DNA from: Bariatricus massiliensis
GTDB lineage: Bacteria > Bacillota > Clostridia > Lachnospirales > Lachnospiraceae
Direction of reading: 5' to 3'
NCBI RefSeq assembly: GCF_900086725.1
Contig: NZ_LT574836.1
Span: forward strand, 124,001 to 188,000
Length of the DNA: 64,000 nt
Shown: piece after piece, positions 17,200-25,803 of the stretch
How the letters are laid out: every line of letters begins with the position of its first letter
Position numbering within the stretch: position 1 is the stretch's first letter
Notes under the pieces: generated by a model
What the model saw: the letters and a program-made list of their open reading frames with translations, nothing else
Told to the model about the DNA's origin: nothing
The model's database searches: none
Made by a program: the position numbers and the translations under genes

Positions 17200-18111
17200 A
17201 TGAAACTCAATAAAATATTGAAGACTATGGAAAATTCTTTAGAATACTTGCTGAAAAATGAACAGGATTTTGAGACACTTGCATTGAGTGCATCAAACAT
17301 ACCGGAATCTTGTTGTATTTTCTTGGATGATGTTAAATATGCAAAGGATATCCGGGAAAATGTAACAATGGTGCTTACCACAGAAGAAATAGAAACCTAT
17401 GTGAAAGAGCAAACAGAATATAAAGGTGGTTTTTGCGTTGTAAAACAACCACGTTTGTTATTCTTTGAAATTCATAATTATTTAGAAAATAGTGTTGATT
17501 ATGTGCGACCCGTGTTTGAAACCAAAATGGGAAAAGCTTGTCAAATAAGTCCATTAGCTTCAATCAGTGAATCAAATGTTGTTATAGGGGATAATGTTAT
17601 TATTGAAGAATTTGCTGTTATACGTGCGAATACAGTTATAGGTAATAACAGTATTGTTCGTGCAGGGGCAAAAATAGGTGGTCAGGGATTTGAATTTAAA
17701 CGAACTCAGGACAGTATTGTAAGTGTAGCACATTTGGGAGGAGTTATTATTGGACATCATGTTGAGATACAATATAATACATGTATTGACAGAGCTGTTT
17801 ATCCGTGGGATAATACTGTGATTGGTAATTATTCTAAAATAGATAATTTGGTTCACATTGGCCATGCTGTAAAAGTTGAAGAAAATGTTATGATTGTGGC
17901 ACAAAGTGGTATTGGAGGAAGAACAATCATTAAGCCAGAAACGTGGATAGGGTTTGGTGCTACTGTTAGCAATGGACTTATTATAGGGAGAAATGCAAGA
18001 GTAAATATTGGTTCAGTTGCTACACGAAGTGTACAAGATGAGCAGAGTGTTACAGGCAATTTTGCTATTGAACATAGTAAGTTTATAGAAAATCTAAAAA
18101 ATAACAGATGA
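17200..18111 (+). CDS. LpxD-like left-handed beta-helix N-acyltransferase (probable WbpD role)
   Basis: A 303-residue protein with an N-terminal domain of about 100 residues ending in PRLLFFEIHNYL, like the nucleotide-binding domain of LpxD, then hexapeptide repeats (about 105-290: VVIGDNVIIEEFAVIRANTVIGNNSIVRAGAKIG). His residues in NLVHIGHAVKVEENVMIVAQSGIGG match the catalytic region of LpxD. Nothing in the window suggests lipid A, so acyl transfer to a sugar amine of the polysaccharide precursor is more likely. Its place between the dehydrogenase and the oxidoreductase/aminotransferase supports N-acetylation at C3 (WbpD-like). It is longer than typical WbpD. Confidence 0.8.
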   Translation: MKLNKILKTMENSLEYLLKNEQDFETLALSASNIPESCCIFLDDVKYAKDIRENVTMVLTTEEIETYVKEQTEYKGGFCVVKQPRLLFFEIHNYLENSVDYVRPVFETKMGKACQISPLASISESNVVIGDNVIIEEFAVIRANTVIGNNSIVRAGAKIGGQGFEFKRTQDSIVSVAHLGGVIIGHHVEIQYNTCIDRAVYPWDNTVIGNYSKIDNLVHIGHAVKVEENVMIVAQSGIGGRTIIKPETWIGFGATVSNGLIIGRNARVNIGSVATRSVQDEQSVTGNFAIEHSKFIENLKNNR

Positions 18112-18127
18112 TAGAGGAGAAATTGAG

Positions 18128-19201
18128 ATGAAATATGCACTAATAGGATGCGGAAGAATCGCTACAAACCATATCAAAGCAGCTGTGAATAATAATTTAG
18201 AACTGATTGCGGTCTGTGACATTGTTCCTGAGCAGATGGAGGAATTGTTGGAGAAACACGGATTACAAGAGCAAAATACAATTAAAAGATATATGGATTA
18301 TAAACAAATGCTCCGAGAAAACAAGATTGAGTTAGTTGGTATTGCGACAGAGAGTGGTAAACATGCAGAAATTGCATTGTATTGCATAGAAAAAGGGGTT
18401 CATTGCATTATTGAAAAACCTATGGCTATGAGTATTTCTGATGCAGATCAAATTATTGAATTGTCAGAGAAAATGGGGATAAAGGTATCTGCATGTCATC
18501 AAAATCGTTTTAATGTTGCTATACAAGAGATGAGAAGAGCATTGGAGGCGGGGAGATTTGGAAAGTTATCTCACGGTTCTATTCATGTTCGCTGGAACAG
18601 AAATGAAGAATACTACACACAGGCTCCGTGGAGGGGGACTTGGGCGCAGGATGGAGGAGCGCTGATGAATCAATGCATTCATGGTATTGATTTGTTGCGT
18701 TGGATGCTGGGAAGCGAAATTGATGAGGTGTATGGAGTTACCAGACAGCAGTTTCATCATTATCTTGAAGCAGAAGATGTTGGTGTGGCGGTCGTCAAGT
18801 TTAAAAACGGAACTGTAGGAACTATAGAAGGAACGACTAATGTTTATCCACGTAATTTGGAAGAAACTTTGTATTTATTTGGCGAAAAGGGTACTGTTAA
18901 AATAGGTGGGAAATCCACTAATAATATTGATGTATGGGATTTCGCTGATGAGACAGAAGCGGATACACATAATAAAGGATTGGTAGAAGAGACCAGTAAT
19001 GTATACGGGAATGGGCATACAAGCTTATACCAAGATATGATTTCGGCCATCAATGAAAATCGTACACCGTACGTGGATGCTCATGCTGGAAAAGATGCCT
19101 TAGAACTGGTATTGGCAATTTATAAAAGCCAGAAGGAAGGCAGAGCAGTAAAAATACCCATGGAGCATTTCGCAAGTACAGATATGCAGGGAGAATTTTA
19201 A
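18128..19201 (+). CDS. Gfo/Idh/MocA-family oxidoreductase (probable WbpB, sugar 3-dehydrogenase)
   Basis: An NAD-dependent oxidoreductase of 357 residues: Rossmann motif YALIGCGRIATNHIKA, the catalytic-region EKPMA, and the ACHQNRFNVAIQEM motif common in family enzymes acting on nucleotide sugars. In the WbpB pathway this step oxidises C3 of UDP-GlcNAcA before transamination. The adjacent aminotransferase at 19227 would complete the WbpB/WbpE pair. Ribosome site GAGGAG. Assignment to C3 rests on gene order. Confidence 0.85.
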   Translation: MKYALIGCGRIATNHIKAAVNNNLELIAVCDIVPEQMEELLEKHGLQEQNTIKRYMDYKQMLRENKIELVGIATESGKHAEIALYCIEKGVHCIIEKPMAMSISDADQIIELSEKMGIKVSACHQNRFNVAIQEMRRALEAGRFGKLSHGSIHVRWNRNEEYYTQAPWRGTWAQDGGALMNQCIHGIDLLRWMLGSEIDEVYGVTRQQFHHYLEAEDVGVAVVKFKNGTVGTIEGTTNVYPRNLEETLYLFGEKGTVKIGGKSTNNIDVWDFADETEADTHNKGLVEETSNVYGNGHTSLYQDMISAINENRTPYVDAHAGKDALELVLAIYKSQKEGRAVKIPMEHFASTDMQGEF

Positions 19202-19226
19202 GTGTTTGAAGAAAGGATTGGTATTC

Positions 19227-20372
19227 ATGGAGTTCAGAGATTTGAAAGCTCAATACACTGAATTAAAGCCAGCGATGGATCAGGCGATTGCAGCTGTGAT
19301 AGATAAAGCGAATTTTATAAGTGGAAGTCAAGTCAGCGATTTGGAAACAACTCTGGCGGATTATGTGGGAGTCAAACACTGTATAAGTTGTGGAAATGGA
19401 ACAGATGCGTTGACGATGATGATGATGGCGTGGAATATTGGAGAAGGAGATGCGATATTTGTTCCAGATTTTACATTTTTTGCGTCAGCGGAAGTGGTGG
19501 CTTTCGAAGGTGCAACACCAATCTTTTACGATGTGTGTGAGGAGACATTTAATGCGGATATACTTTCATTAGAATCAGCAATACAAGCGGTGCTCAAAGA
19601 AAACAAATTGCATTTGAAGGCTATTATAGCAGTTGATTTATTCGGACAGCCGGCGAACTATCCACAACTTGAACAAATTGCAAAAAAGTATAATATGTTG
19701 TTGCTGGAGGATGCTGCTCAAGGATTTGGAGGGAAAATTGGCAATAAAAAAGCGTGTAGTTTTGGCGATGCGGCAACTACATCATTTTTTCCGGCTAAAC
19801 CTTTGGGATGTTACGGAGATGGCGGTGCTATATTTACTGATGATGATGAAACAGCAGATTACTTACGTTCTATTCGTGTTCATGGAAAAGGGAATTATAA
19901 GTATGATAATATAAGGATAGGATGGAATTCAAGGTTGGATACTCTTCAAGCCGCAATTCTGCAAGTGAAATTTTCTCATTTCAAGAATTTCGAATTACAG
20001 GCAGTTAATAATGTCGCGGAAGAATATACAAATATGCTAAACGGAATTGTAAAAACTCCTAAAATACTAGAGGGTTTTTATTCAAGTTGGGCACAATATA
20101 CAGTTTTAACTAGAACACAGGAAGAAAGAGCGTTACTGCAAAATTATCTGAAACAAAAGGGTATTCCGACAATGATTTATTACCCCAAAGGAATGCACGA
20201 GCAAGAGGCATTTGCAAATTCCAGACAATATACTGAGCTCACTATATCAGAAAAATTATGTGGTTGTGTTTTGTCATTACCGATGCATCCATATTTGACA
20301 GAACAAGAAGTTGAGTCGGTAACTGATAATATAAGAAAATTTATTGAATATTATAGAAATGATAAATCTTAG
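19227..20372 (+). CDS. DegT-family sugar aminotransferase (probable WbpE)
   Basis: A second PLP-dependent aminotransferase of the locus. The PLP Lys is K191 in SFFPAKPLGCYGDGGAIFT; CISCGNGTDAL and HEQEAF are other family motifs. The FPAKPLGCYGDGGA form is typical of WbpE/DesV-like 3-aminotransferases, unlike the first enzyme at 9351. ATG 19227 is preferred over TTG 19206 because AAAGGA stands 10 bases before it. Next to the oxidoreductase it should make the 3-amino group of UDP-GlcNAc(3N)A. Confidence 0.88.
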   Translation: MEFRDLKAQYTELKPAMDQAIAAVIDKANFISGSQVSDLETTLADYVGVKHCISCGNGTDALTMMMMAWNIGEGDAIFVPDFTFFASAEVVAFEGATPIFYDVCEETFNADILSLESAIQAVLKENKLHLKAIIAVDLFGQPANYPQLEQIAKKYNMLLLEDAAQGFGGKIGNKKACSFGDAATTSFFPAKPLGCYGDGGAIFTDDDETADYLRSIRVHGKGNYKYDNIRIGWNSRLDTLQAAILQVKFSHFKNFELQAVNNVAEEYTNMLNGIVKTPKILEGFYSSWAQYTVLTRTQEERALLQNYLKQKGIPTMIYYPKGMHEQEAFANSRQYTELTISEKLCGCVLSLPMHPYLTEQEVESVTDNIRKFIEYYRNDKS

Positions 20373-20398
20373 ACCGCAAGAAAATGAGGATTAGATAA

Positions 20399-21418
20399 AT
20401 GACAGTATCATTTTGCGTAATTGCATATAATGAAGAGAAAGCGATTTCGTCTCTCTTTCAGGACATAAGGAATCAAGAATATCCTCATGAAAAAATGGAG
20501 ATTATATTTGTTAATTCCATGTCTACAGATAATACAAAAAAGATGATGGAAAGGTTCGCAGAGGAAAATAATCATTTTATACGTGTGCTAATTGCTGATA
20601 ATCCTAAAAAAGTTCAGGCGGCAGGATGGAATATTGCGATTAACACAGCTCGGGAAGATATTATTATACGGATAGATGCCCACACTCAAATACCAAGCGA
20701 TTTTGTGAAAAAAGTAGTAGAATGTATGGAAGAAGGAGAATCGGTTGTAGGTGGGCAGAGACCTAATATAGCCGAAGAAGATACCCCTTGGAAACATACA
20801 CTGTTACTTGCGGAGAAGTCTATGTTTGGAAGTAGTATTGCACCATATAGGACAGGACACCACAAAACGTATGTGAAATCAGTGTTTCATGGAGCATACA
20901 GACGTGAAGTGTTTGAAAAGGCTGGATTATTTAATGAAAATTTAGGTCGTACAGAAGATAATGAAATGCATTATAGAATTAGAAAAGCGGGGTATCGGAT
21001 TTGTTATAACCCTAAAATTATATCTTACCAGCAAACAAGAAGTTCTTGGAAAGAAATGATAAAACAGAAATATGGTAATGGGTTATGGATAGGATTGACT
21101 ACTGGGATATGTCCAAGGTGTTTTTCTTTATTTCATTTTGTGCCATTACTTTTTTTGGTGGGGATTATATTATGTGTGATTCTTCTGATTGTGGGCTTTC
21201 CTATTTGGTTTAAAACACTGGGAATTATTTATGGAAGTATGAATGTTTTGATGTCAATTGCAACGGCTTTAAGAGAAAAGTGGCATTGGTGTTACTTACT
21301 TTTGCCGATTATATTTTTATCCTTGCATCTTTCTTATGGGATAGGAACCTTAATAGGAATATTTAAAATGCCTTATTGGAGAAAAAAACTAAAAGTGCAT
21401 ATAAACAATAATAGATAA
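20399..21418 (+). CDS. Glycosyltransferase family 2, ExoA-like, membrane-associated
   Basis: A 339-residue GT2 enzyme with a GT-A domain (SFCVIAYNEEKAISSLFQDI, IIRIDAHTQIPSDF, VGGQRPN, RTEDNEMHYRIRKAGY) and two or three C-terminal membrane helices (about 245-320). The layout resembles ExoA-type transferases that extend lipid-linked exopolysaccharide precursors. It is followed by a polymerase/ligase-like gene. Sugar specificity unknown. Confidence 0.85.
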   Translation: MTVSFCVIAYNEEKAISSLFQDIRNQEYPHEKMEIIFVNSMSTDNTKKMMERFAEENNHFIRVLIADNPKKVQAAGWNIAINTAREDIIIRIDAHTQIPSDFVKKVVECMEEGESVVGGQRPNIAEEDTPWKHTLLLAEKSMFGSSIAPYRTGHHKTYVKSVFHGAYRREVFEKAGLFNENLGRTEDNEMHYRIRKAGYRICYNPKIISYQQTRSSWKEMIKQKYGNGLWIGLTTGICPRCFSLFHFVPLLFLVGIILCVILLIVGFPIWFKTLGIIYGSMNVLMSIATALREKWHWCYLLLPIIFLSLHLSYGIGTLIGIFKMPYWRKKLKVHINNNR

Positions 21419-21435
21419 AAGTGAGGTAAGTAGCA

Positions 21436-22815
21436 TTGCTGAAGAATATGGAGTTTAAAATGCAGTTTGTGTTATGTTGCATTTTAAATAAATGTGCGAC
21501 TATAACGGCACAGCTTGATGAAAAAAGACGAGAATTCTTTTTAAGTTGTTGCTTTGGATTGATTAGTATAACTTCTTATATATATTCTATTTTTCCAATC
21601 TATGTGCATTTGCTATATAAATGTATCATAGGAGCAGTAATTATGTTTGGCATTCTTCTTTGTTCGATAGAGCGAGAGGTAAAACCGGTTAGATGGAGCA
21701 AGCCCATTACAGTACTATGGTTTATGTTTGGTATATTACGTTTAAGTTCCGGCATTGTTACCTCAATAGAATTTATTCCGTTAGCGTGCATTTGGCTAAT
21801 AGCATTTCCAAGTATATTTTTAGTATGGAATAACAGAAAGGACTACAATGTTCTATTTAAATCTTTATATCATGGATTTGTATATCCCAGCATTGCGTTT
21901 TTTTGCATTTCCATATTATTTGCCCCGATAGGAACAGAAGCGTATACAGGTATTACAGTAAATCCTAATTCCCTTGGACAACATTTGGTTGCTATTGTGG
22001 CACTGGTGGTGGCAAGATTCTTATATGCAGCTAATAAAAAAGAACAGATAGAAAATGGGATTATTTTTGGTGTTATTGTGAGTTTTGCGTTCTTTTCAAG
22101 AAGTAGAACTGCTACAGTTACCATTGCAGGGACGTTTTTGGCTGGAATGTTAGTAAACATTATTTTTAAGAAAAAGCCATTTCGACAGACTTTGGCGGAT
22201 TTAATTATAATCATTGCAGGGAGTGGTTTGATTTGTGTTTCTCTGTGGGGAATAAATACATTGTCAGTAAAATATCTACCTAATTTTCAGCATTATGAGC
22301 AAAAAACTGAGACAGAGAATCCGAAAAAGATTTTGAATAACTATATAGATAGGATTGAAGGTAATGATAAGCATGAGTCGGGAATTGAAAATTATTCGTC
22401 TGGTAGAACGGGAATATGGGAAGAAGTTATTCGCAAGTTAAATATAAAAGGACATCCAAGCCGTGATCACATTATTACTGTACGGAACGGTGATGTGGGC
22501 AATAATGCACATAATGTTTTTTTGCAGTTTGCTTATGATCATGGGGTATTTGCAGGCATTTTATTTAGCGTTTTATACATTGTGGCTCTTTTTAAATGCT
22601 TCTTGTTGGTTAAAGAAAAAAAACATTCCGCGGGAATCGGAGAAGAAATATTGTTGGTTCAAATTGCGTATCTAGGCTTATCACTTTTTACCAGTACAAA
22701 TTTACCATTTTTGTATGAGACTAGTTTTGTATATTATTTTACTTATGCAATCCTATTTAGCGATGACTCGTTTTGGGACAAATCAGAGATTTCAGTATCA
22801 AGAAAAGGGAAATGA
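21436..22815 (+). CDS. Wzy/O-antigen ligase-like polytopic membrane protein
   Basis: About 459 residues with ten or more hydrophobic segments and a hydrophilic loop (about 290-350) carrying SSGRTGIWEEVIRKL and NNAHNVFLQFAYDHGVFAG, the pattern of the Wzy_C / O-antigen ligase family. It should polymerise repeat units or transfer the chain to an acceptor on the outer face. A TTG start at 21436 is chosen, with GAGGT 8 bases upstream; the in-frame ATG at 21448 lacks a good ribosome site. A second, different polymerase-like gene lies at 25804. Confidence 0.85.
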   Translation: MLKNMEFKMQFVLCCILNKCATITAQLDEKRREFFLSCCFGLISITSYIYSIFPIYVHLLYKCIIGAVIMFGILLCSIEREVKPVRWSKPITVLWFMFGILRLSSGIVTSIEFIPLACIWLIAFPSIFLVWNNRKDYNVLFKSLYHGFVYPSIAFFCISILFAPIGTEAYTGITVNPNSLGQHLVAIVALVVARFLYAANKKEQIENGIIFGVIVSFAFFSRSRTATVTIAGTFLAGMLVNIIFKKKPFRQTLADLIIIIAGSGLICVSLWGINTLSVKYLPNFQHYEQKTETENPKKILNNYIDRIEGNDKHESGIENYSSGRTGIWEEVIRKLNIKGHPSRDHIITVRNGDVGNNAHNVFLQFAYDHGVFAGILFSVLYIVALFKCFLLVKEKKHSAGIGEEILLVQIAYLGLSLFTSTNLPFLYETSFVYYFTYAILFSDDSFWDKSEISVSRKGK

Positions 22816-22817
22816 TT

Positions 22818-24119
22818 ATGGAAGATATAAAGGGGAAGATAAACTTATTGATACAGAGAGGTTTATTTCATATATTTGGAACAAGTATAGTTAATAATAT
22901 TATACAGTTTTTGACAAATATTTTTATTGTTCATTTAGTTTCGAAAAATGAATATGGCGTATATACTTATGCTAATAATATTATGAGTTTCTTTCTCTTA
23001 GTGCGAGGATTGGGATTGGTAAGCGGCCTTTTACAGTTTGCATCAGAGGAGTCTTCTGTTGAAGAGCGTATAAAAATTTATAAATATACACTTGTTAAAG
23101 GTAATCAGATTAATATTCTTTTATCAATCGGGTTATTGCTTTGGTCAATTTTTGGATATGTGAAGCTTGATTCATCAAGAATATATTTGGGAGCTATGGC
23201 AATTGTACCAATTTTACAATGGATGTTTGATTATGTCACATCAATTTTTCGAATTAAACAGAACAATATATGGTATGCCCGTATTACTAACATTAATACA
23301 GTGATTTATTTTTTTTGCTCTGTTATAGGGGCCAAGATGTTTGGGGTGATGGGAATTATAATTGCCAGATATTTTGCTTTTATAGCCTCTATTTTAATAG
23401 CATTTATATATTTAAAAGAAGATATCAGAGCAATGTGTCTTGTGAACGGTAAACAATATAGGCAGTCAAAAGTTCTTATGAAATATTCTGTTACAGCATG
23501 TGCCAGTAATTCTATCTCGGAATTATTATATCTTTTAGATGTGTTTCTGATTGGAGTTTTTGTTGGAAGTCCTGCAATTATTGCATCTTATAAAGTGGCA
23601 ACTCAGATACCAACAGCTTTAATTTTCATACCAAGTGGCATTATGGTGTTTATTTATCCGTATTTTGCAAGTCATAATAAAGATATGGAATGGATTAAAA
23701 AAAATTATAGGCGGGTTATAGGTGTGCTGGCTGTAGTGAATGGGGTCATTAGTCTTGTGGGAATAATTTTGGCGCCTTTTATAGTTAAATTATTGTGGGG
23801 GGATACATATAGTGATGCTATTTTACCGTTTCGTATTTTGATGTTTAATTATTTTGTTTCAGGTACGTTGCGAATCCCCTGCGGAAATATTTTGGCTATG
23901 TTAAGGAAAGTAAATGTAAATCTTATTGTTAGCATTGTCTCGGGGATTTGTAACATTATATTTGATATCATACTGATTAAATTGTGGGGGTCTGTAGGGG
24001 CAGCCATTGCTACACTATTAGTAGTTTTTGTTTCTTCTTTTATCTCACTCCCATATTTAATCTTTTATGTCAATAAAGCGATAAAAAAGGAGAAAAAAGA
24101 ATGCTTGGATGGATTATAG
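22818..24119 (+). CDS. Polysaccharide flippase Wzx (MOP superfamily)
   Basis: A polytopic protein of about 433 residues with 12-14 membrane helices; the start (GLFHIFGTSIVNNIIQFLTNIFIVHLVSKNEYGVYTYANNI) is typical of PST/Wzx exporters. It should flip undecaprenyl-linked repeat units to the outside. The frame extends upstream to 22773 inside the previous gene, but ATG 22818 has AAAGGGA at suitable distance; ATG 22812 overlaps the previous stop and is the alternative. Its 3' end overlaps the Asn-synthase-like gene by 19 nt. Confidence 0.88.
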   Translation: MEDIKGKINLLIQRGLFHIFGTSIVNNIIQFLTNIFIVHLVSKNEYGVYTYANNIMSFFLLVRGLGLVSGLLQFASEESSVEERIKIYKYTLVKGNQINILLSIGLLLWSIFGYVKLDSSRIYLGAMAIVPILQWMFDYVTSIFRIKQNNIWYARITNINTVIYFFCSVIGAKMFGVMGIIIARYFAFIASILIAFIYLKEDIRAMCLVNGKQYRQSKVLMKYSVTACASNSISELLYLLDVFLIGVFVGSPAIIASYKVATQIPTALIFIPSGIMVFIYPYFASHNKDMEWIKKNYRRVIGVLAVVNGVISLVGIILAPFIVKLLWGDTYSDAILPFRILMFNYFVSGTLRIPCGNILAMLRKVNVNLIVSIVSGICNIIFDIILIKLWGSVGAAIATLLVVFVSSFISLPYLIFYVNKAIKKEKKECLDGL

Positions 24120-25789
24120 AAGAAAATGGTACTAAGCGACTGGGCAAGAAGCAAATTATTGGAACAGAATTGTGGTTTGAATATAAACATAATGGAAGAT
24201 TTCTAGAAGATAAGGTATGTATTGATAATGAGTATGTTTTTTTACTTCTGGATGGGGTTATATTTAATGTGGATGAACTATTAGCAGACTCACCAATGGG
24301 ATGGGAGGAATATGCGTTAACAAGTATTCAAAAAGATCAAGAGAATTTTTTGAAAAGTTTAAGAGGTAGTTTTAATGGGATATTTATTAATAAAATAGAG
24401 CATTCGATAAATGCTTTTGTAGATCAACTTGGGGAACGTCCAGTTTTTTATTACAGTGGTGAGGAAAAATTGGTGGTCTCTTCTAATTTTAATTGGTTGG
24501 TTGAGAATTTGAAGAATAATGGATTAGAATGTAAGCCAGATTACGATGCCATAAAAAATATGCTTTATTTTGGTTATATGATGGATAACAAGACATTTGT
24601 GAAGTGTATAAAAAGAGTATTTCCAGGTAATATAGTGCATTATAAGAAAGGAGTACCAGAAGAGCAGAAATATTTCAGGTTTGACAATTCAGACGTACTG
24701 GATGTTTCCGACGACGAACTTATAGAATTGATTGATACAACTTTTGTAAAAGCAGTAAGAAGAGAATTCGAAAAAGATAAAAAATACGGATACAAACATT
24801 TAGTAGATATTAGCGGAGGAATGGATGCAAGAGCAATTTGTTTTGTTGCTAAAGCACTGGGGTATACCGATGTTACTAATATTTGTTACAGCCAAATGAA
24901 TGCAGATGAGCGAAAGATAACAGAAGAGCTAATCAGACAGCTTGGTAATGATTATATTTTTAAATCTTTGAATAATGCAAGCTTTTTGTATGATATTGAT
25001 GAGACAATAAAAGAAAATTATGGTTTAACATTTTATGCGGGGATTACAGGTGGACGTTCACTATTAAAGACTTTAAATCCTAATCAATTTGGTATTGAAC
25101 ATACTGGAATATTGGGAGATGTATATGGCGGAAGCTTTAGTGTGCATCCTGTTTATGAAAAACCATATATTATGGACAAGCAGCGTTTCACCCATTTGCT
25201 GGATATAGATATAAAAACAGACTTTCTTAATGAATTTGCTGAAAACGAACTCCTTTGGTTTTATACAAGAGGACTTTTAGGGGCCGTAACCACACATTTA
25301 ATCCGACAAAATTATTTTGAGACATATTCACCTTTTGAAGATATAGAAGTTTTAGAATTGATGTTTAAAATACCTTTGGAAAAAAGGATTACAGATAGAA
25401 TATATGTGAAATGGTTGGAGAAAAAATATCCTGAAGCAGTTAAGGTTAAATATGCACAGACGTTATGTAAGCCGACAAGCTCTAAATGGAAAATTAAGTG
25501 TATGGCAGCTTGGAAAATCGCGTATTTTAAAGTGATTCTCCCCATTTTGCATAAGTTTAATTCGAAGATAGAATTAAATTATAGAGGAACAATGAATCCC
25601 GTAGATTATTGGTGTAATACTAATGAAACACTTGCAAATTTTATAGAGCAATATTTTCAGAACACTATAGAATTAGTAGATAATGTTGAGATAAAAGAAA
25701 ATTTGTATACAATGCATAACGAAGGAAATGCAGTAGATAAAATGATAATGTTAACGGTGTTAGGAGTTTATAATGTGTATTTTAAATAA
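24101..25789 (+). CDS. Asparagine-synthase-like protein lacking the glutaminase Cys (putative sugar amidase/amidotransferase)
   Basis: A 562-residue relative of class B asparagine synthases. The N-terminal glutaminase-like half keeps the fold pattern (LRGSFNGIFINKIEHSINAFVDQLGERPVFYY) but begins MLGWIIEEN, without the Cys2 nucleophile of true glutamine hydrolases. The ATP-pyrophosphatase motif DISGGMDARA stands near residue 236. Placed in a polysaccharide operon that makes a uronic acid, it may amidate a sugar carboxyl group, as proposed for similar proteins in other glycan loci. With no Cys2 it would need free ammonia or a partner. Overlaps the flippase gene by 19 nt. Confidence 0.75.
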   Translation: MLGWIIEENGTKRLGKKQIIGTELWFEYKHNGRFLEDKVCIDNEYVFLLLDGVIFNVDELLADSPMGWEEYALTSIQKDQENFLKSLRGSFNGIFINKIEHSINAFVDQLGERPVFYYSGEEKLVVSSNFNWLVENLKNNGLECKPDYDAIKNMLYFGYMMDNKTFVKCIKRVFPGNIVHYKKGVPEEQKYFRFDNSDVLDVSDDELIELIDTTFVKAVRREFEKDKKYGYKHLVDISGGMDARAICFVAKALGYTDVTNICYSQMNADERKITEELIRQLGNDYIFKSLNNASFLYDIDETIKENYGLTFYAGITGGRSLLKTLNPNQFGIEHTGILGDVYGGSFSVHPVYEKPYIMDKQRFTHLLDIDIKTDFLNEFAENELLWFYTRGLLGAVTTHLIRQNYFETYSPFEDIEVLELMFKIPLEKRITDRIYVKWLEKKYPEAVKVKYAQTLCKPTSSKWKIKCMAAWKIAYFKVILPILHKFNSKIELNYRGTMNPVDYWCNTNETLANFIEQYFQNTIELVDNVEIKENLYTMHNEGNAVDKMIMLTVLGVYNVYFK

Positions 25790-25803
25790 AGTAGAGGTCA
25801 AAA

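Noticed and set aside
17200..18111. True lipid A acyltransferase LpxD as evidence of a Gram-negative host
   Set aside because: All other features (cotJ, Spo0A domains, CdaA-CdaR) point to Firmicutes, and the gene stands inside an amino-sugar pathway without other lpx genes.
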